A stretch of 64,000 nt of DNA from Actinoplanes xinjiangensis (GTDB lineage: Bacteria > Actinomycetota > Actinomycetes > Mycobacteriales > Micromonosporaceae): assembly GCF_003148685.1 (NCBI RefSeq), contig NZ_QGGR01000013.1, forward strand, positions 186,001 to 250,000, given 5' to 3'. This document shows, one piece after another, positions 33,455-41,088 of the stretch. Position 1 is the first letter of the stretch. Each line of letters opens with the position of its first letter. The translations under genes were made by a program, and so were the position numbers. The notes below the pieces were generated by a model. It was not told the origin of the DNA. It did not search any database and was given only the letters and a program-made list of their open reading frames with translations.

Positions 33455-34264
33455 ATGAGCGAGTCGACCGTGATCGCCGCCGCACAGGCCGGGGACCGGC
33501 GGGCGCTGGACGAGCTCGTCGCCGCATGCCTGCCACTGGTGTACGCCACCGTCCGCAGGACCCTGGGTGCAGATCCGGACGCCGATGACGTCGTGCAGGA
33601 CACCCTGCTGCGCGCGCTGCGCAACCTGCACGCGCTGCGTACCCCGGAGAGTTTCCGTTCCTGGCTGACGACGATCGCGGCCCGGCAGGTCAGCACCCAC
33701 CTGCACCGGCGGCAGGCCGAGTCGCGGCGCACGGCGCCGCTGGACGAGGCGGTCGATCTGCCCGACGCCGACGTGGAGGACCTGACCCTGCTGCAGGTCG
33801 AGTTGTCCGGTCACCGGCGGCAGGTGGTACGCGCCGGCCGCTGGCTCGACCCGGCCGACCGGGCGCTGCTGGCGCTGTGGTGGCTGCAGGCCGCCGGTCG
33901 GCTGACCAGGAACGAGCTGGCGGCGGCGCTGGGAACGACCGTTGCTCACGCCGGGGTGCGGGTCCAGCGGATGCGCCGCCGCCTGGAGCTGAGCCGGTCA
34001 GTCGTCGCCGCGTTGCAGGCCCGCCCGCGGTGCGCACAGCTGACCTCGGTGCTGGCGGACTGGGACGGGGTGCCGGGGCCGCTGTGGCGCAAGCGCGTCG
34101 CGCGGCACACCCGGTCGTGCCCGGTCTGCGCCCGCGCCGCCGGCGACCCGGTGCCGCTGGAGCGGCTGGTGGGCAGGCGGCACCGATGTGCCGATGACCG
34201 GGCGGCCTCCGGTCACCGGCCCAGCCATCCGCCGTCGACCGGCAGGATCGTGCCGGAGACGTAG
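33455..34264 (+). CDS. ECF-type RNA polymerase sigma factor, probably 3'-truncated
   Basis: 269 residues from ATG 33455; an ATG at 33413 gives a 14-residue extension without a ribosome site. Sigma region 2 is clear (DADDVVQDTLLRALRNLHAL, ESFRSWLTTIAARQV), and region 4 has RNELAAALGTTVAHAGVRVQRMRRRLE. After a short CxxC zinc-like element (HTRSCPVCARA), the expected long C-terminal extension of this actinobacterial type is missing. The last ~29 residues (arginine/proline/serine-rich) are read antisense through the end of the SDR gene, a 52-base convergent overlap. I infer loss of the 3' part. Activity is uncertain. Confidence 0.75.
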   Translation: MSESTVIAAAQAGDRRALDELVAACLPLVYATVRRTLGADPDADDVVQDTLLRALRNLHALRTPESFRSWLTTIAARQVSTHLHRRQAESRRTAPLDEAVDLPDADVEDLTLLQVELSGHRRQVVRAGRWLDPADRALLALWWLQAAGRLTRNELAAALGTTVAHAGVRVQRMRRRLELSRSVVAALQARPRCAQLTSVLADWDGVPGPLWRKRVARHTRSCPVCARAAGDPVPLERLVGRRHRCADDRAASGHRPSHPPSTGRIVPET

Positions 34265-34968
34265 CCGGACGCCGCCGAGCTGAGGAAGACGGTGGCGCCC
34301 GCGAGGTCGGTGCTGTCGCCCCAGCGCCCGGCCGGGATCCGCTCCAGGATCGACCGCGAGCGGTCGGCGTCCTCGCGCAGCGCCGCGGTGTTGTCGGTGG
34401 CGATGTAGCCGGGCGCGATCGCGTTGACGTTCACGCCCCGGCCCGCCCATTCGTTGGCCAGGGCCCGGGTGAGCCCGGCGATGCCGGACTTGGCGGCGGT
34501 GTAGCCGGGGACGTTGATGCCACCCTGGAAGCTCAGCAGACTGGCGGTGAAGATGATCCTGCCGCTGCCGCGTTCCAGCATCGGCGCGGCGACCAGCTGG
34601 GTGAGGGCGAACTGGCTCGACAGGTCGACCTCGATGACCCGGTCCCAGGCCGACAGCGGGTGCCGGGCCGCGGGTGCCCGTTCGATCGTGCCCGCGTTGT
34701 TGACGAGGATGTCCGGCGCCCGCGCGGCCAGTTCGGCGCCCAGCGCGAGCACCGCGGCGCGGTCGGCGAAGTCGACGGCGCGGGCCTCGAAGGTGCGGCC
34801 CAGGGCACGGACCGTCCCGGCGACCTCGTCGTCGTCGCGCAACCGGGCGCTGACCCCGATGATGTCGGCGCCGGCGGCCGCCAGCGCCTCGGCCATCGCA
34901 CGGCCGATGCCCCGGCGCGCGCCGGTGACGACGGCCAGCCGTCCACCGAGATCGAACAGCCCGCTCAT
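34213..34968 (-). CDS. SDR dehydrogenase, KduD / 2-keto-3-deoxy-sugar-acid dehydrogenase type
   Basis: 251 residues of the classical short-chain dehydrogenase type: cofactor motif VVTGARRGIGRAMAEA, NNAG in DILVNNAGTIERAP, catalytic Ser (FTASLLSFQGG), YxxxK in PGYTAAKSGIAGL, and the C-terminal GTILPVDGGWLGR. Closest in style to 2-deoxy-D-gluconate 3-dehydrogenase and 2-keto-3-deoxy-L-fuconate 4-dehydrogenase. Its ATG overlaps the stop of the zinc dehydrogenase (ATGA), so the two form an operon divergent from the CUT1/dehydratase operon. It fits the late step of the L-fucose-type oxidative route. Confidence 0.88.
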   Translation of the reverse strand: MSGLFDLGGRLAVVTGARRGIGRAMAEALAAAGADIIGVSARLRDDDEVAGTVRALGRTFEARAVDFADRAAVLALGAELAARAPDILVNNAGTIERAPAARHPLSAWDRVIEVDLSSQFALTQLVAAPMLERGSGRIIFTASLLSFQGGINVPGYTAAKSGIAGLTRALANEWAGRGVNVNAIAPGYIATDNTAALREDADRSRSILERIPAGRWGDSTDLAGATVFLSSAASGYVSGTILPVDGGWLGR

Positions 34969-35993
34969 GCCCGGACCTCCCCGGCGACGTCCACGAGGAT
35001 CTTCATGGCCCGGCCGGCCGAGAGATCCTCGACGGCGGTGGCGGTCTCCGACAGCGGCACGACGCCGGAGATCAGGGTCGGTGCGGGAACGACGCCGCGG
35101 CGGAGCAGTTCGATCGCGCGCTCGAAGTCCGATCGCTGGTAGACCCGTGCGCCGAGCAGGCGGAGTTCGCGCCAGAAGACGCGCTGCAGGTCGATCTCGC
35201 GGGCGGCGGTGTGGATGGCGACCACGACGATCGTGCCCCGGACCCTGGCCAGCGCGGTGGTGGCGCGGGCTGCCGCGGCGGCGCCCGACACCTCGAACAC
35301 CACGTCGGCGCCGACGCCGCCGGTCCAGCTCGTGACCTCGGCGGTGAGGTCGGTGGCGGCCGGGTCGCGTACCTCGAAGCCGAGCGCCGCGACGAGGGCG
35401 CGGCGGGACCCGTCGATCTCGGCGACCATGACGTGCGCCCCGGCCTCGCGGGCGACGCACGCGATGAGCAGGCCGATCGGGCCGCCACCCAGGACGACGG
35501 CATGATCGCCGACGTGCAGCCCGGAGCGGCGGACGTCGTGCACGGCCACGGCGGCGGGCTCGACCAGTGCGGCGGTGCGCAGGTCGAGGTCGCCGGGCAG
35601 GGGTACCGCGATGGACGCGGGGACGTTCCAGCGCTGTTGCAGCGCGCCGGGGGAGTCGATGCCCACGAAGACCAGGTTCTGGCAGATGTGCTGGTGGCCG
35701 GCGAGGCAGGCGGAGCAGGTGCCGTCCCAGATCAGCGGCATCACGGTCAGCGGGTCACCGGCCGTCCAGCCCTGCACGCCGGCGCCGACCGCGGCGACGG
35801 TTCCCGAGGCCTCGTGCCCGAACACCAGCGGCGTGCGCACCCGGGCGTCCATGTCGCCGTGGACGATGTGCAGATCGGTGCCGCACAGTCCACAGTAGGC
35901 AACGGCGATCTGCAGTTCGCCGGGTCCCGGTGGGCCCACGTCCACAGCAGCCGTTCGGAGTCGGCCCGAGCCCTCGTACATGGTGCCCATCAT
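34965..35993 (-). CDS. Zinc-dependent MDR alcohol/sugar dehydrogenase
   Basis: 342 residues from ATG 35993 (GGAGGA upstream; ATGs at 35990 and 35981 are alternatives). Catalytic zinc motifs CGLCGTDLHI and FGHEASG are present; the Rossmann motif is VVLGGGPIGLLIACVA. In the structural zinc loop the first of the usual four cysteines is Asp (DGTCSACLAGHQHIC). Related to threonine, sorbitol and galactitol dehydrogenases. First of a two-gene operon with the SDR, opposite the CUT1 operon; probably oxidises an imported sugar, sugar acid or polyol. Confidence 0.88.
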   Translation of the reverse strand: MMGTMYEGSGRLRTAAVDVGPPGPGELQIAVAYCGLCGTDLHIVHGDMDARVRTPLVFGHEASGTVAAVGAGVQGWTAGDPLTVMPLIWDGTCSACLAGHQHICQNLVFVGIDSPGALQQRWNVPASIAVPLPGDLDLRTAALVEPAAVAVHDVRRSGLHVGDHAVVLGGGPIGLLIACVAREAGAHVMVAEIDGSRRALVAALGFEVRDPAATDLTAEVTSWTGGVGADVVFEVSGAAAAARATTALARVRGTIVVVAIHTAAREIDLQRVFWRELRLLGARVYQRSDFERAIELLRRGVVPAPTLISGVVPLSETATAVEDLSAGRAMKILVDVAGEVRA

Positions 35994-36007
35994 GCGCGAT
36001 CCTCCCT

Positions 36008-36037
36008 TGCAAACATAATACGTATGCCCTTATATTT
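36008..36037 (+). promoter_or_regulatory. CUT1 operon promoter with operator motif (site D) in the spacer
   Basis: TTGCAA (36008-36013) and TATATT (36032-36037) are 18 bases apart, about 50 bases before the ATG at 36088. The spacer is filled by ACATAATACGTATG (36014-36027), matching the motif at 4.48, 32.2 and 33.4 kb, so a bound repressor would block polymerase. It lies 20 bases from the divergent dehydrogenase start and could control both directions. Confidence 0.55.
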
Positions 36038-36087
36038 CGGGCCGGTGACTGCGACGTCAATACGGAAGATCAGAAAAGGACACCGAT

Positions 36088-37452
36088 ATGGTCCGTTCCA
36101 GTCGTGCCCGCTCCACCCGCTCTCTGTTGACAGCCCTCGGCGGCGTCGCGGTCCTTGCTCTCGCCCTCGCCGGCTGCGGCGGCGACGACAGTGGACCCAC
36201 CGCCGGCGCCTACGGATTCCCCCAGGTCGCCCAGGACGACAAGGCCCCCATCACGGTCTGGGTGGACGCCGACCGTGTGAAGGCCGCCGACGCCTTCAAG
36301 AAGGCCCATCCGGAGGTGCCGATCGAGGTCGTCACCTACGACGGCTCGGCCAACGGCTCCAACTCGTTCCGCACCAAGATCCAGCTCTTCGACCGCACCC
36401 AGAGCGGCTGGCCCGACGTGGTGTTCTCGACGCAGAACAACGACGCGGCCTGGGCGAGCCAGCAGAGCAACGGCAAGCAGGCGTTCGCCGCCGTGCTGAA
36501 CGGGGGACTCGTCCCCCAGGAGACGCTCGACAACTTCACCCCCGGCGCGCTGAACCCGTGCACCGTCGACGGCAAGGTCCACTGCCTGCGCAACGACCTC
36601 GCCCAGGTCGTGCTCTGGTACAACAAGGCGCTGTTCGACCGGTTCGGATACCAGGTCCCCGGCACCTGGGAGGAATACCGGGCGCTCGGTGAGAAGGTCG
36701 CCGGGGAACATCCCGGCCACATCATCGGCACCGTGGGCGACGCCTGGACCCCGGAGGTCTTCTTCTGGGGCAGCAAGTGCCAGGCGAACGAGATCACCGG
36801 CCCCAAGAGCGTCACGGTGAACACCACGACCCCGCAGTGCCAGCGGGCGGCCTCGATGCTCGACACGCTGATCAAGAACGGCACCACCCCGAACGTCAGC
36901 GTCTTCACGCCGGAATTCGTCCAGAAGTACGCCGGCAAGGTGCTCATGATGCCGGGACCGGCCTGGTACGCCGGAGCCATCTTCAACAACCCGCAGTCGC
37001 TCAACGTCCCGGCCGGCCAGCTCGGTGTCGCCCCGCCACCGGCCTGGCAGGGCGAGGAGGCGGTGACCGGCAACGTCGGCGGCGGCACCTGGTTCGTCAG
37101 CAGCCACTCGAAGAACCTCAAGGCCGCCCGGATCTTCACCGAGTTCGTCACGACGGCCGACGACTACCAGGTGGCGCTCGCCCCCGGCTATCCCGCATAC
37201 GGGCCCGCCGCCGAGAAGTGGGTGACGAAGCAGGAGTCCAGCGGCTACTACGCCACCGATCTGAAGGCCATCGTCACCGCCGGCACGTCGATCTGGCCCG
37301 GCTGGGGTTCGGGCATCTTCAGCCAGGAAGCCGTCTGGGCCAAGACGATGACCCCGGCGATCGCCGAGGGCAAGAGCCTGGTCACGCTGCTGCCGGAATG
37401 GCAGACGGCGATCAAGAATCAGGCGCAGGTCGACGGATACACGGTCGGATGA
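36088..37452 (+). CDS. Carbohydrate ABC transporter substrate-binding lipoprotein (CUT1, family 1)
   Basis: 454 residues. Lipoprotein signal with LALALAGCGG (Cys ~30), then a family 1 solute-binding domain: ITVWVDADRVKAADAFKKAHP, WPDVVFSTQNNDAAWASQQ, VLWYNKALFDRFGYQVPGTWEEY and GGGTWFVSSHSKNLKAARIF. It captures an oligo- or monosaccharide outside the cell for the two permeases downstream. The stop overlaps the next ATG. No ATPase gene is present; actinomycete CUT1 systems commonly share one ATPase (MsiK-type). Confidence 0.93.
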   Translation: MVRSSRARSTRSLLTALGGVAVLALALAGCGGDDSGPTAGAYGFPQVAQDDKAPITVWVDADRVKAADAFKKAHPEVPIEVVTYDGSANGSNSFRTKIQLFDRTQSGWPDVVFSTQNNDAAWASQQSNGKQAFAAVLNGGLVPQETLDNFTPGALNPCTVDGKVHCLRNDLAQVVLWYNKALFDRFGYQVPGTWEEYRALGEKVAGEHPGHIIGTVGDAWTPEVFFWGSKCQANEITGPKSVTVNTTTPQCQRAASMLDTLIKNGTTPNVSVFTPEFVQKYAGKVLMMPGPAWYAGAIFNNPQSLNVPAGQLGVAPPPAWQGEEAVTGNVGGGTWFVSSHSKNLKAARIFTEFVTTADDYQVALAPGYPAYGPAAEKWVTKQESSGYYATDLKAIVTAGTSIWPGWGSGIFSQEAVWAKTMTPAIAEGKSLVTLLPEWQTAIKNQAQVDGYTVG

Positions 37453-38381
37453 CCCTCGTCGACCGGACCGCGCGGGCGGCGGCCGTGGCGACACGGCGGC
37501 CGCCCGCCCGTCCGCCCGCCACCCGCGACAGCCTGCTCAGCTACGGCCTCATCTCCGGCTACGCGGTGCTCACCCTCGCCTTCGGGCTGCTGCCGGCCCT
37601 GTATGCCGTGTACCTCGCGTTCACCGACGCCACCGGCGGCTTCGCGGGCCTGGCGAACTTCACCAAGGCGGTCGGCGACTTCCGCTTCTGGCCCGCGGTC
37701 TCGCACGTGGCGCTCTACCTGATCATCTGGCTGGTCGCGCTGGTGCTGCTGGTGACGGTGCTGGCGGTGATCGTCCACGCGATCAGGGTCCGGTGGCTCA
37801 GCCGGACCCTGCGGTTCGTCTTCTACCTGCCGGGCGCGCTGGCGGGCGCGTCGAGCGTACTGCTGTGGTTGTTCGTCCTCGACCCGACGGCCAGCCCGGT
37901 GGGCGGCCTGCTGCGACTGTTCGGCTTCGACAGTTTCGTGCAGGTCATCCTGCCGGGCAACCTGCCGGTCATCTTCGCCGTGATCGCCTTCTGGACCGGC
38001 GCCGGCGGCTGGATCGTCATCATGTACGGCGCCCTGAACAACATCAGCGCCGAGGTCATCGAAGCGGCCCGGGTGGACGGGGCGAACGCCGTCCAGATCG
38101 CCTGGCGCATCCAGCTGCCGATGCTGCGCAAGTGGATCGCCTACATGAGCATGATGTCGCTCGCCGCCGGCACCCAGCTGTTCGTCGAACCGCAACTGCT
38201 CTCGCAGGCCAGCAACGCCGTCGTGCCGAACGACTACTCCCTCAACCAGCTCGCCTACCAGTACGCGTTCCAGCAGAACGACTTCAACACCGCGGCGGCT
38301 ATCTCGCTGCTGCTGCTCGTCGTCGCCCTCGCGCTGTCGGCCGTCTTCGTGACGCGCGGCGGCCTGTTCGAGCGGGAGTGA
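37449..38381 (+). CDS. CUT1 sugar ABC permease (MalF type)
   Basis: 310 residues from ATG 37449, overlapping the previous stop by four bases (ATGA). Six membrane segments and the EAA loop EAARVDGANAVQIAWRIQLPML identify a binding-protein-dependent permease of the MalF/UgpA group. The next permease starts four bases after its stop. Confidence 0.93.
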   Translation: MTLVDRTARAAAVATRRPPARPPATRDSLLSYGLISGYAVLTLAFGLLPALYAVYLAFTDATGGFAGLANFTKAVGDFRFWPAVSHVALYLIIWLVALVLLVTVLAVIVHAIRVRWLSRTLRFVFYLPGALAGASSVLLWLFVLDPTASPVGGLLRLFGFDSFVQVILPGNLPVIFAVIAFWTGAGGWIVIMYGALNNISAEVIEAARVDGANAVQIAWRIQLPMLRKWIAYMSMMSLAAGTQLFVEPQLLSQASNAVVPNDYSLNQLAYQYAFQQNDFNTAAAISLLLLVVALALSAVFVTRGGLFERE

Positions 38382-38385
38382 ACCC

Positions 38386-39297
38386 ATGACCTCTGCGCGC
38401 ACCGGCTCCGCGACGGCCCACCGTCGCGGTGTCAGCGGCTGGAGCGCCCGTACCATCATCGCCGTCATGGTGGTGGTGTTCGTCCTGTTCTTCGCCGTCC
38501 CCATCGTCTGGCTGCTGCTGGCCACCACCAAATCGGCGCGGGCGCTGAGTGTCGGCAACCCGTTCGCCGTCGGCAGCGCCGGCGACCTGTCCACCAACTG
38601 GAGCCAGCTCTTCGGGTTCCAGGACGGCGCGGTCACCACCTGGATGACGAACTCGGCGTCGTACGCGCTCGGTGCGCTCGTCATCACCCTCGTGGTGAGC
38701 ATTCCGGCCGGATACGCGCTCGCACTGACCCGGTTCCGGTTCCGGCGGCTGCTGCTGGTGCTGACCCTGATCGTCATGCTCATCCCCAACACCGCGCTGG
38801 TGCTGCCGATCTTCCTCGAACTCAACGCGGTGGGCCTGATCGGCAGCCCGCTGTCGGTGATCCTGCCGATGTCGTTCTTCCCGTTCGGGGTGTACCTGAC
38901 CTACATCTACTTCTCCACGAGCATTCCGCGCGACCTGCTCGCCGCCGCGCGGATCGACGGATGCCGGGAGATCCAGGTCTTCACCAGGATCGCCCTGCCA
39001 CTGGCCGCGCCGATCGTCGCCCTGGTCGCGTTCTTCAGCTTCGTGCAGAACTGGAACAACTTCTTCCTGCCGTTCGTGATGCTGCCCTCCAGCGACGGGT
39101 ATCCGGTGCAGGTCGGACTCACCTCCCTGCTCGCCTCCACCCCGGCGTTCAACCCCAGTTCCGCCGGCGGGCAGTCCGTCCAGCTGCCGACGCTCGCCCT
39201 GGCGACCGTCGTCTCGGTGCTGCCGGTCCTCATCGTCTTCCTCGTGTCACAACGCTTCCTGGTGGCCGGCATGACCGCCGGCGGGACCAAGGAGTGA
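38386..39297 (+). CDS. CUT1 sugar ABC permease (MalG type)
   Basis: 303 residues, about six membrane helices. EAA loop: AAARIDGCREIQVFTRIALPLAAP. The start follows GGGAG. It forms the heterodimeric channel with the preceding permease. After 28 bases, with a good AAGGAG site, comes the dehydratase gene, so transport and catabolism are in one operon. Confidence 0.93.
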   Translation: MTSARTGSATAHRRGVSGWSARTIIAVMVVVFVLFFAVPIVWLLLATTKSARALSVGNPFAVGSAGDLSTNWSQLFGFQDGAVTTWMTNSASYALGALVITLVVSIPAGYALALTRFRFRRLLLVLTLIVMLIPNTALVLPIFLELNAVGLIGSPLSVILPMSFFPFGVYLTYIYFSTSIPRDLLAAARIDGCREIQVFTRIALPLAAPIVALVAFFSFVQNWNNFFLPFVMLPSSDGYPVQVGLTSLLASTPAFNPSSAGGQSVQLPTLALATVVSVLPVLIVFLVSQRFLVAGMTAGGTKE

Positions 39298-39325
39298 GCG
39301 CCCTCTTCAGCCCCAAGGAGCCGAC

Positions 39326-40489
39326 ATGAAAGTCACCGGCTATCGCAGCCTGTTGACCAAACACGACTGGGGACGGCTGACCGGTGACGCCAACGGGGTG
39401 ATGCCCGAGGCCCACACCGACGTCCACGTGCTGATCCTCGAGACCGATGACGGGCTCGAAGGCGTCGGTGTCGGCCCCCACGGCGACATCGACCGGATCT
39501 TCGGGGCCATCGAAGGAGAGGACCCGCGGGCCGTCACCGCCCTCTACGACCGCATGCTGAGCTGGGTCTTCAAGACCGGACACGCGGGGGCGACGTTCGG
39601 GGCGGTCGGCGCGATCGACATGGCCCTCTGGGATCTCAAGGCGAAGGCGGCCGGTGAACCGCTCTGGCGCACCCTCGGGGCCCTGGACCGTTTCGTCCCC
39701 GGTTACGCCTCCGGCCTCGACATCGCGCTCGACGACGACGCCCTCGTCCGCCTCTACGAACGCTACGCCGACCGCGGGTTCAGCTCCGCCAAGCTCAAGG
39801 GCGGCCTCGACGTCACCCACGACCTGCGCCGGCTCGTGGCCGTCCGCGACGTGCTCCACCGCAACGCCACCCACCCGGCACTCATGCTCGACGCCAACGA
39901 GGCCTGGAACCGTACGCAGGCGGTCCGTTTCGTCAGCGAACTGGAGCACACCGTCGACCTGGCCTGGATCGAGGAACCCGTGCGCCGATGGGACGCCGCC
40001 GGTCTCGCCTCGGTGCGCCAGCACATCCGGGCGGCCGTGGCGACCGGGGAGAACCTCACCGGCCTGGAGCAGTACCGGCCACTGCTCGACGCCGACGCCG
40101 TCGACATCGTGCAGGTGGGCAACGTCTGGGGGATCACCCACTTCCTGCGGGTGGCCGCCGTCGCGCACAGCCACGACCTGCCGGTGAGCCCGGTGTCGTA
40201 CCACGCCAACCCGGTCGCGCACGCCGCCGCCGCCGTACCCAATCACCTGTCCTTCGAGGTTCAGCACCTCGACGCGCCGATCGGCCTGCGGATCGACCAG
40301 GAGATCATGGACGGCGGCATCGTCCTCGGCGACGAGCCGGGCATCGGCATCCGGGTGGACGAGGACCACATCAACGCGGTACGCGCCGCCAACCCGGTGG
40401 CCGCGATCACCGGCCCGCACGTGCGTCCCCGGCGGGCCGGTCTGCGGCTGGTCCCCGACTCCCGGAACGACCTCTGGCCCCTGTCATGA
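39326..40489 (+). CDS. Enolase-superfamily sugar-acid dehydratase (mandelate racemase subgroup)
   Basis: 387 residues. The capping domain is followed by a barrel with the subgroup residues: KxK in SSAKLKGGLD, metal ligands Asp in LMLDANEAWN, Glu in WIEEPVRRWD and Glu in ATGENLTGLEQY, and a general base His in SPVSYHANPVAHAAAAVPNH. These enzymes remove water from acid sugars to 2-keto-3-deoxy acids. Given the flanking lactonase-like and aldose dehydrogenase genes, L-fuconate or a related C6/C5 acid is the likely substrate. The stop overlaps the lactonase ATG. Confidence 0.87.
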   Translation: MKVTGYRSLLTKHDWGRLTGDANGVMPEAHTDVHVLILETDDGLEGVGVGPHGDIDRIFGAIEGEDPRAVTALYDRMLSWVFKTGHAGATFGAVGAIDMALWDLKAKAAGEPLWRTLGALDRFVPGYASGLDIALDDDALVRLYERYADRGFSSAKLKGGLDVTHDLRRLVAVRDVLHRNATHPALMLDANEAWNRTQAVRFVSELEHTVDLAWIEEPVRRWDAAGLASVRQHIRAAVATGENLTGLEQYRPLLDADAVDIVQVGNVWGITHFLRVAAVAHSHDLPVSPVSYHANPVAHAAAAVPNHLSFEVQHLDAPIGLRIDQEIMDGGIVLGDEPGIGIRVDEDHINAVRAANPVAAITGPHVRPRRAGLRLVPDSRNDLWPLS

Positions 40490-41088
40490 CGGGGGTGATC
40501 GACGCGCACGTCCACCTGTGGGATCGCGCCACCGACCCGCAGCCCAGGATCGACCCGCAGACGATGGCGGCCATCGACCGCGACTTCGGCGCCGCCGACC
40601 TCGAACGGATGCTCGACGACACCGGCGGCGACACCGCCGTGGTCGTCCAGGCCGGCAACAGCATCGCCGAGACCCGCCGGCTGCTCGCCGGACCCGGGCC
40701 ACGAACAGCCGCGGTCGTCGGCTGGATCGACCTCACCGGCGTCCGCTTCGTCCTGGACCACCTCGGCGGCGCCGCGGACAGCGCCGACGACGACTGGGAG
40801 ACCGGGCTGCGCGCGCTCGCCGCCCAGCCGAACGTGCACGCCAAGATCTCCGGACTCGCCGGTCTCGTGACCGACCCGGCCCGGCTGCGGCGGATGGTCG
40901 GCGTGGCCGTCGAGGCGTTCGGACCACATCGGCTGATGTACGGGTCCGACTGGCCGCTGGCCTGCCTGAGCACCGGGCCGGTCGTCTGGCGTACGGCCGT
41001 GGACCAGCTGATCGGCGAACTGAGCGCGGGGGAGCGGACGGCGATCCTGTCGGGAACCGCCGCGACCTGTTACCGGCTCGGCACGTGA
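40486..41088 (+). CDS. Amidohydrolase (sugar lactonase type) with an internal in-frame deletion
   Basis: 200 residues versus about 275-290 usual. It begins normally with VIDAHVHLWD (HxH metal motif), goes through VVVQAGNSIAETRRLLA to VVGWIDLTG, then jumps directly to VRFVLDHLGG, and ends normally with HAKISGL, YGSDWPLACL and SGTAATCYRLGT. The missing part corresponds to roughly 70-80 residues, including a strand with a conserved His in the family. The family contains L-fucono-1,5-lactonase and L-rhamnono-lactonase. The frame is kept, and both ends overlap their neighbours (ATGA, GTGA). It may be inactive. Confidence 0.8.
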   Translation: MTGVIDAHVHLWDRATDPQPRIDPQTMAAIDRDFGAADLERMLDDTGGDTAVVVQAGNSIAETRRLLAGPGPRTAAVVGWIDLTGVRFVLDHLGGAADSADDDWETGLRALAAQPNVHAKISGLAGLVTDPARLRRMVGVAVEAFGPHRLMYGSDWPLACLSTGPVVWRTAVDQLIGELSAGERTAILSGTAATCYRLGT

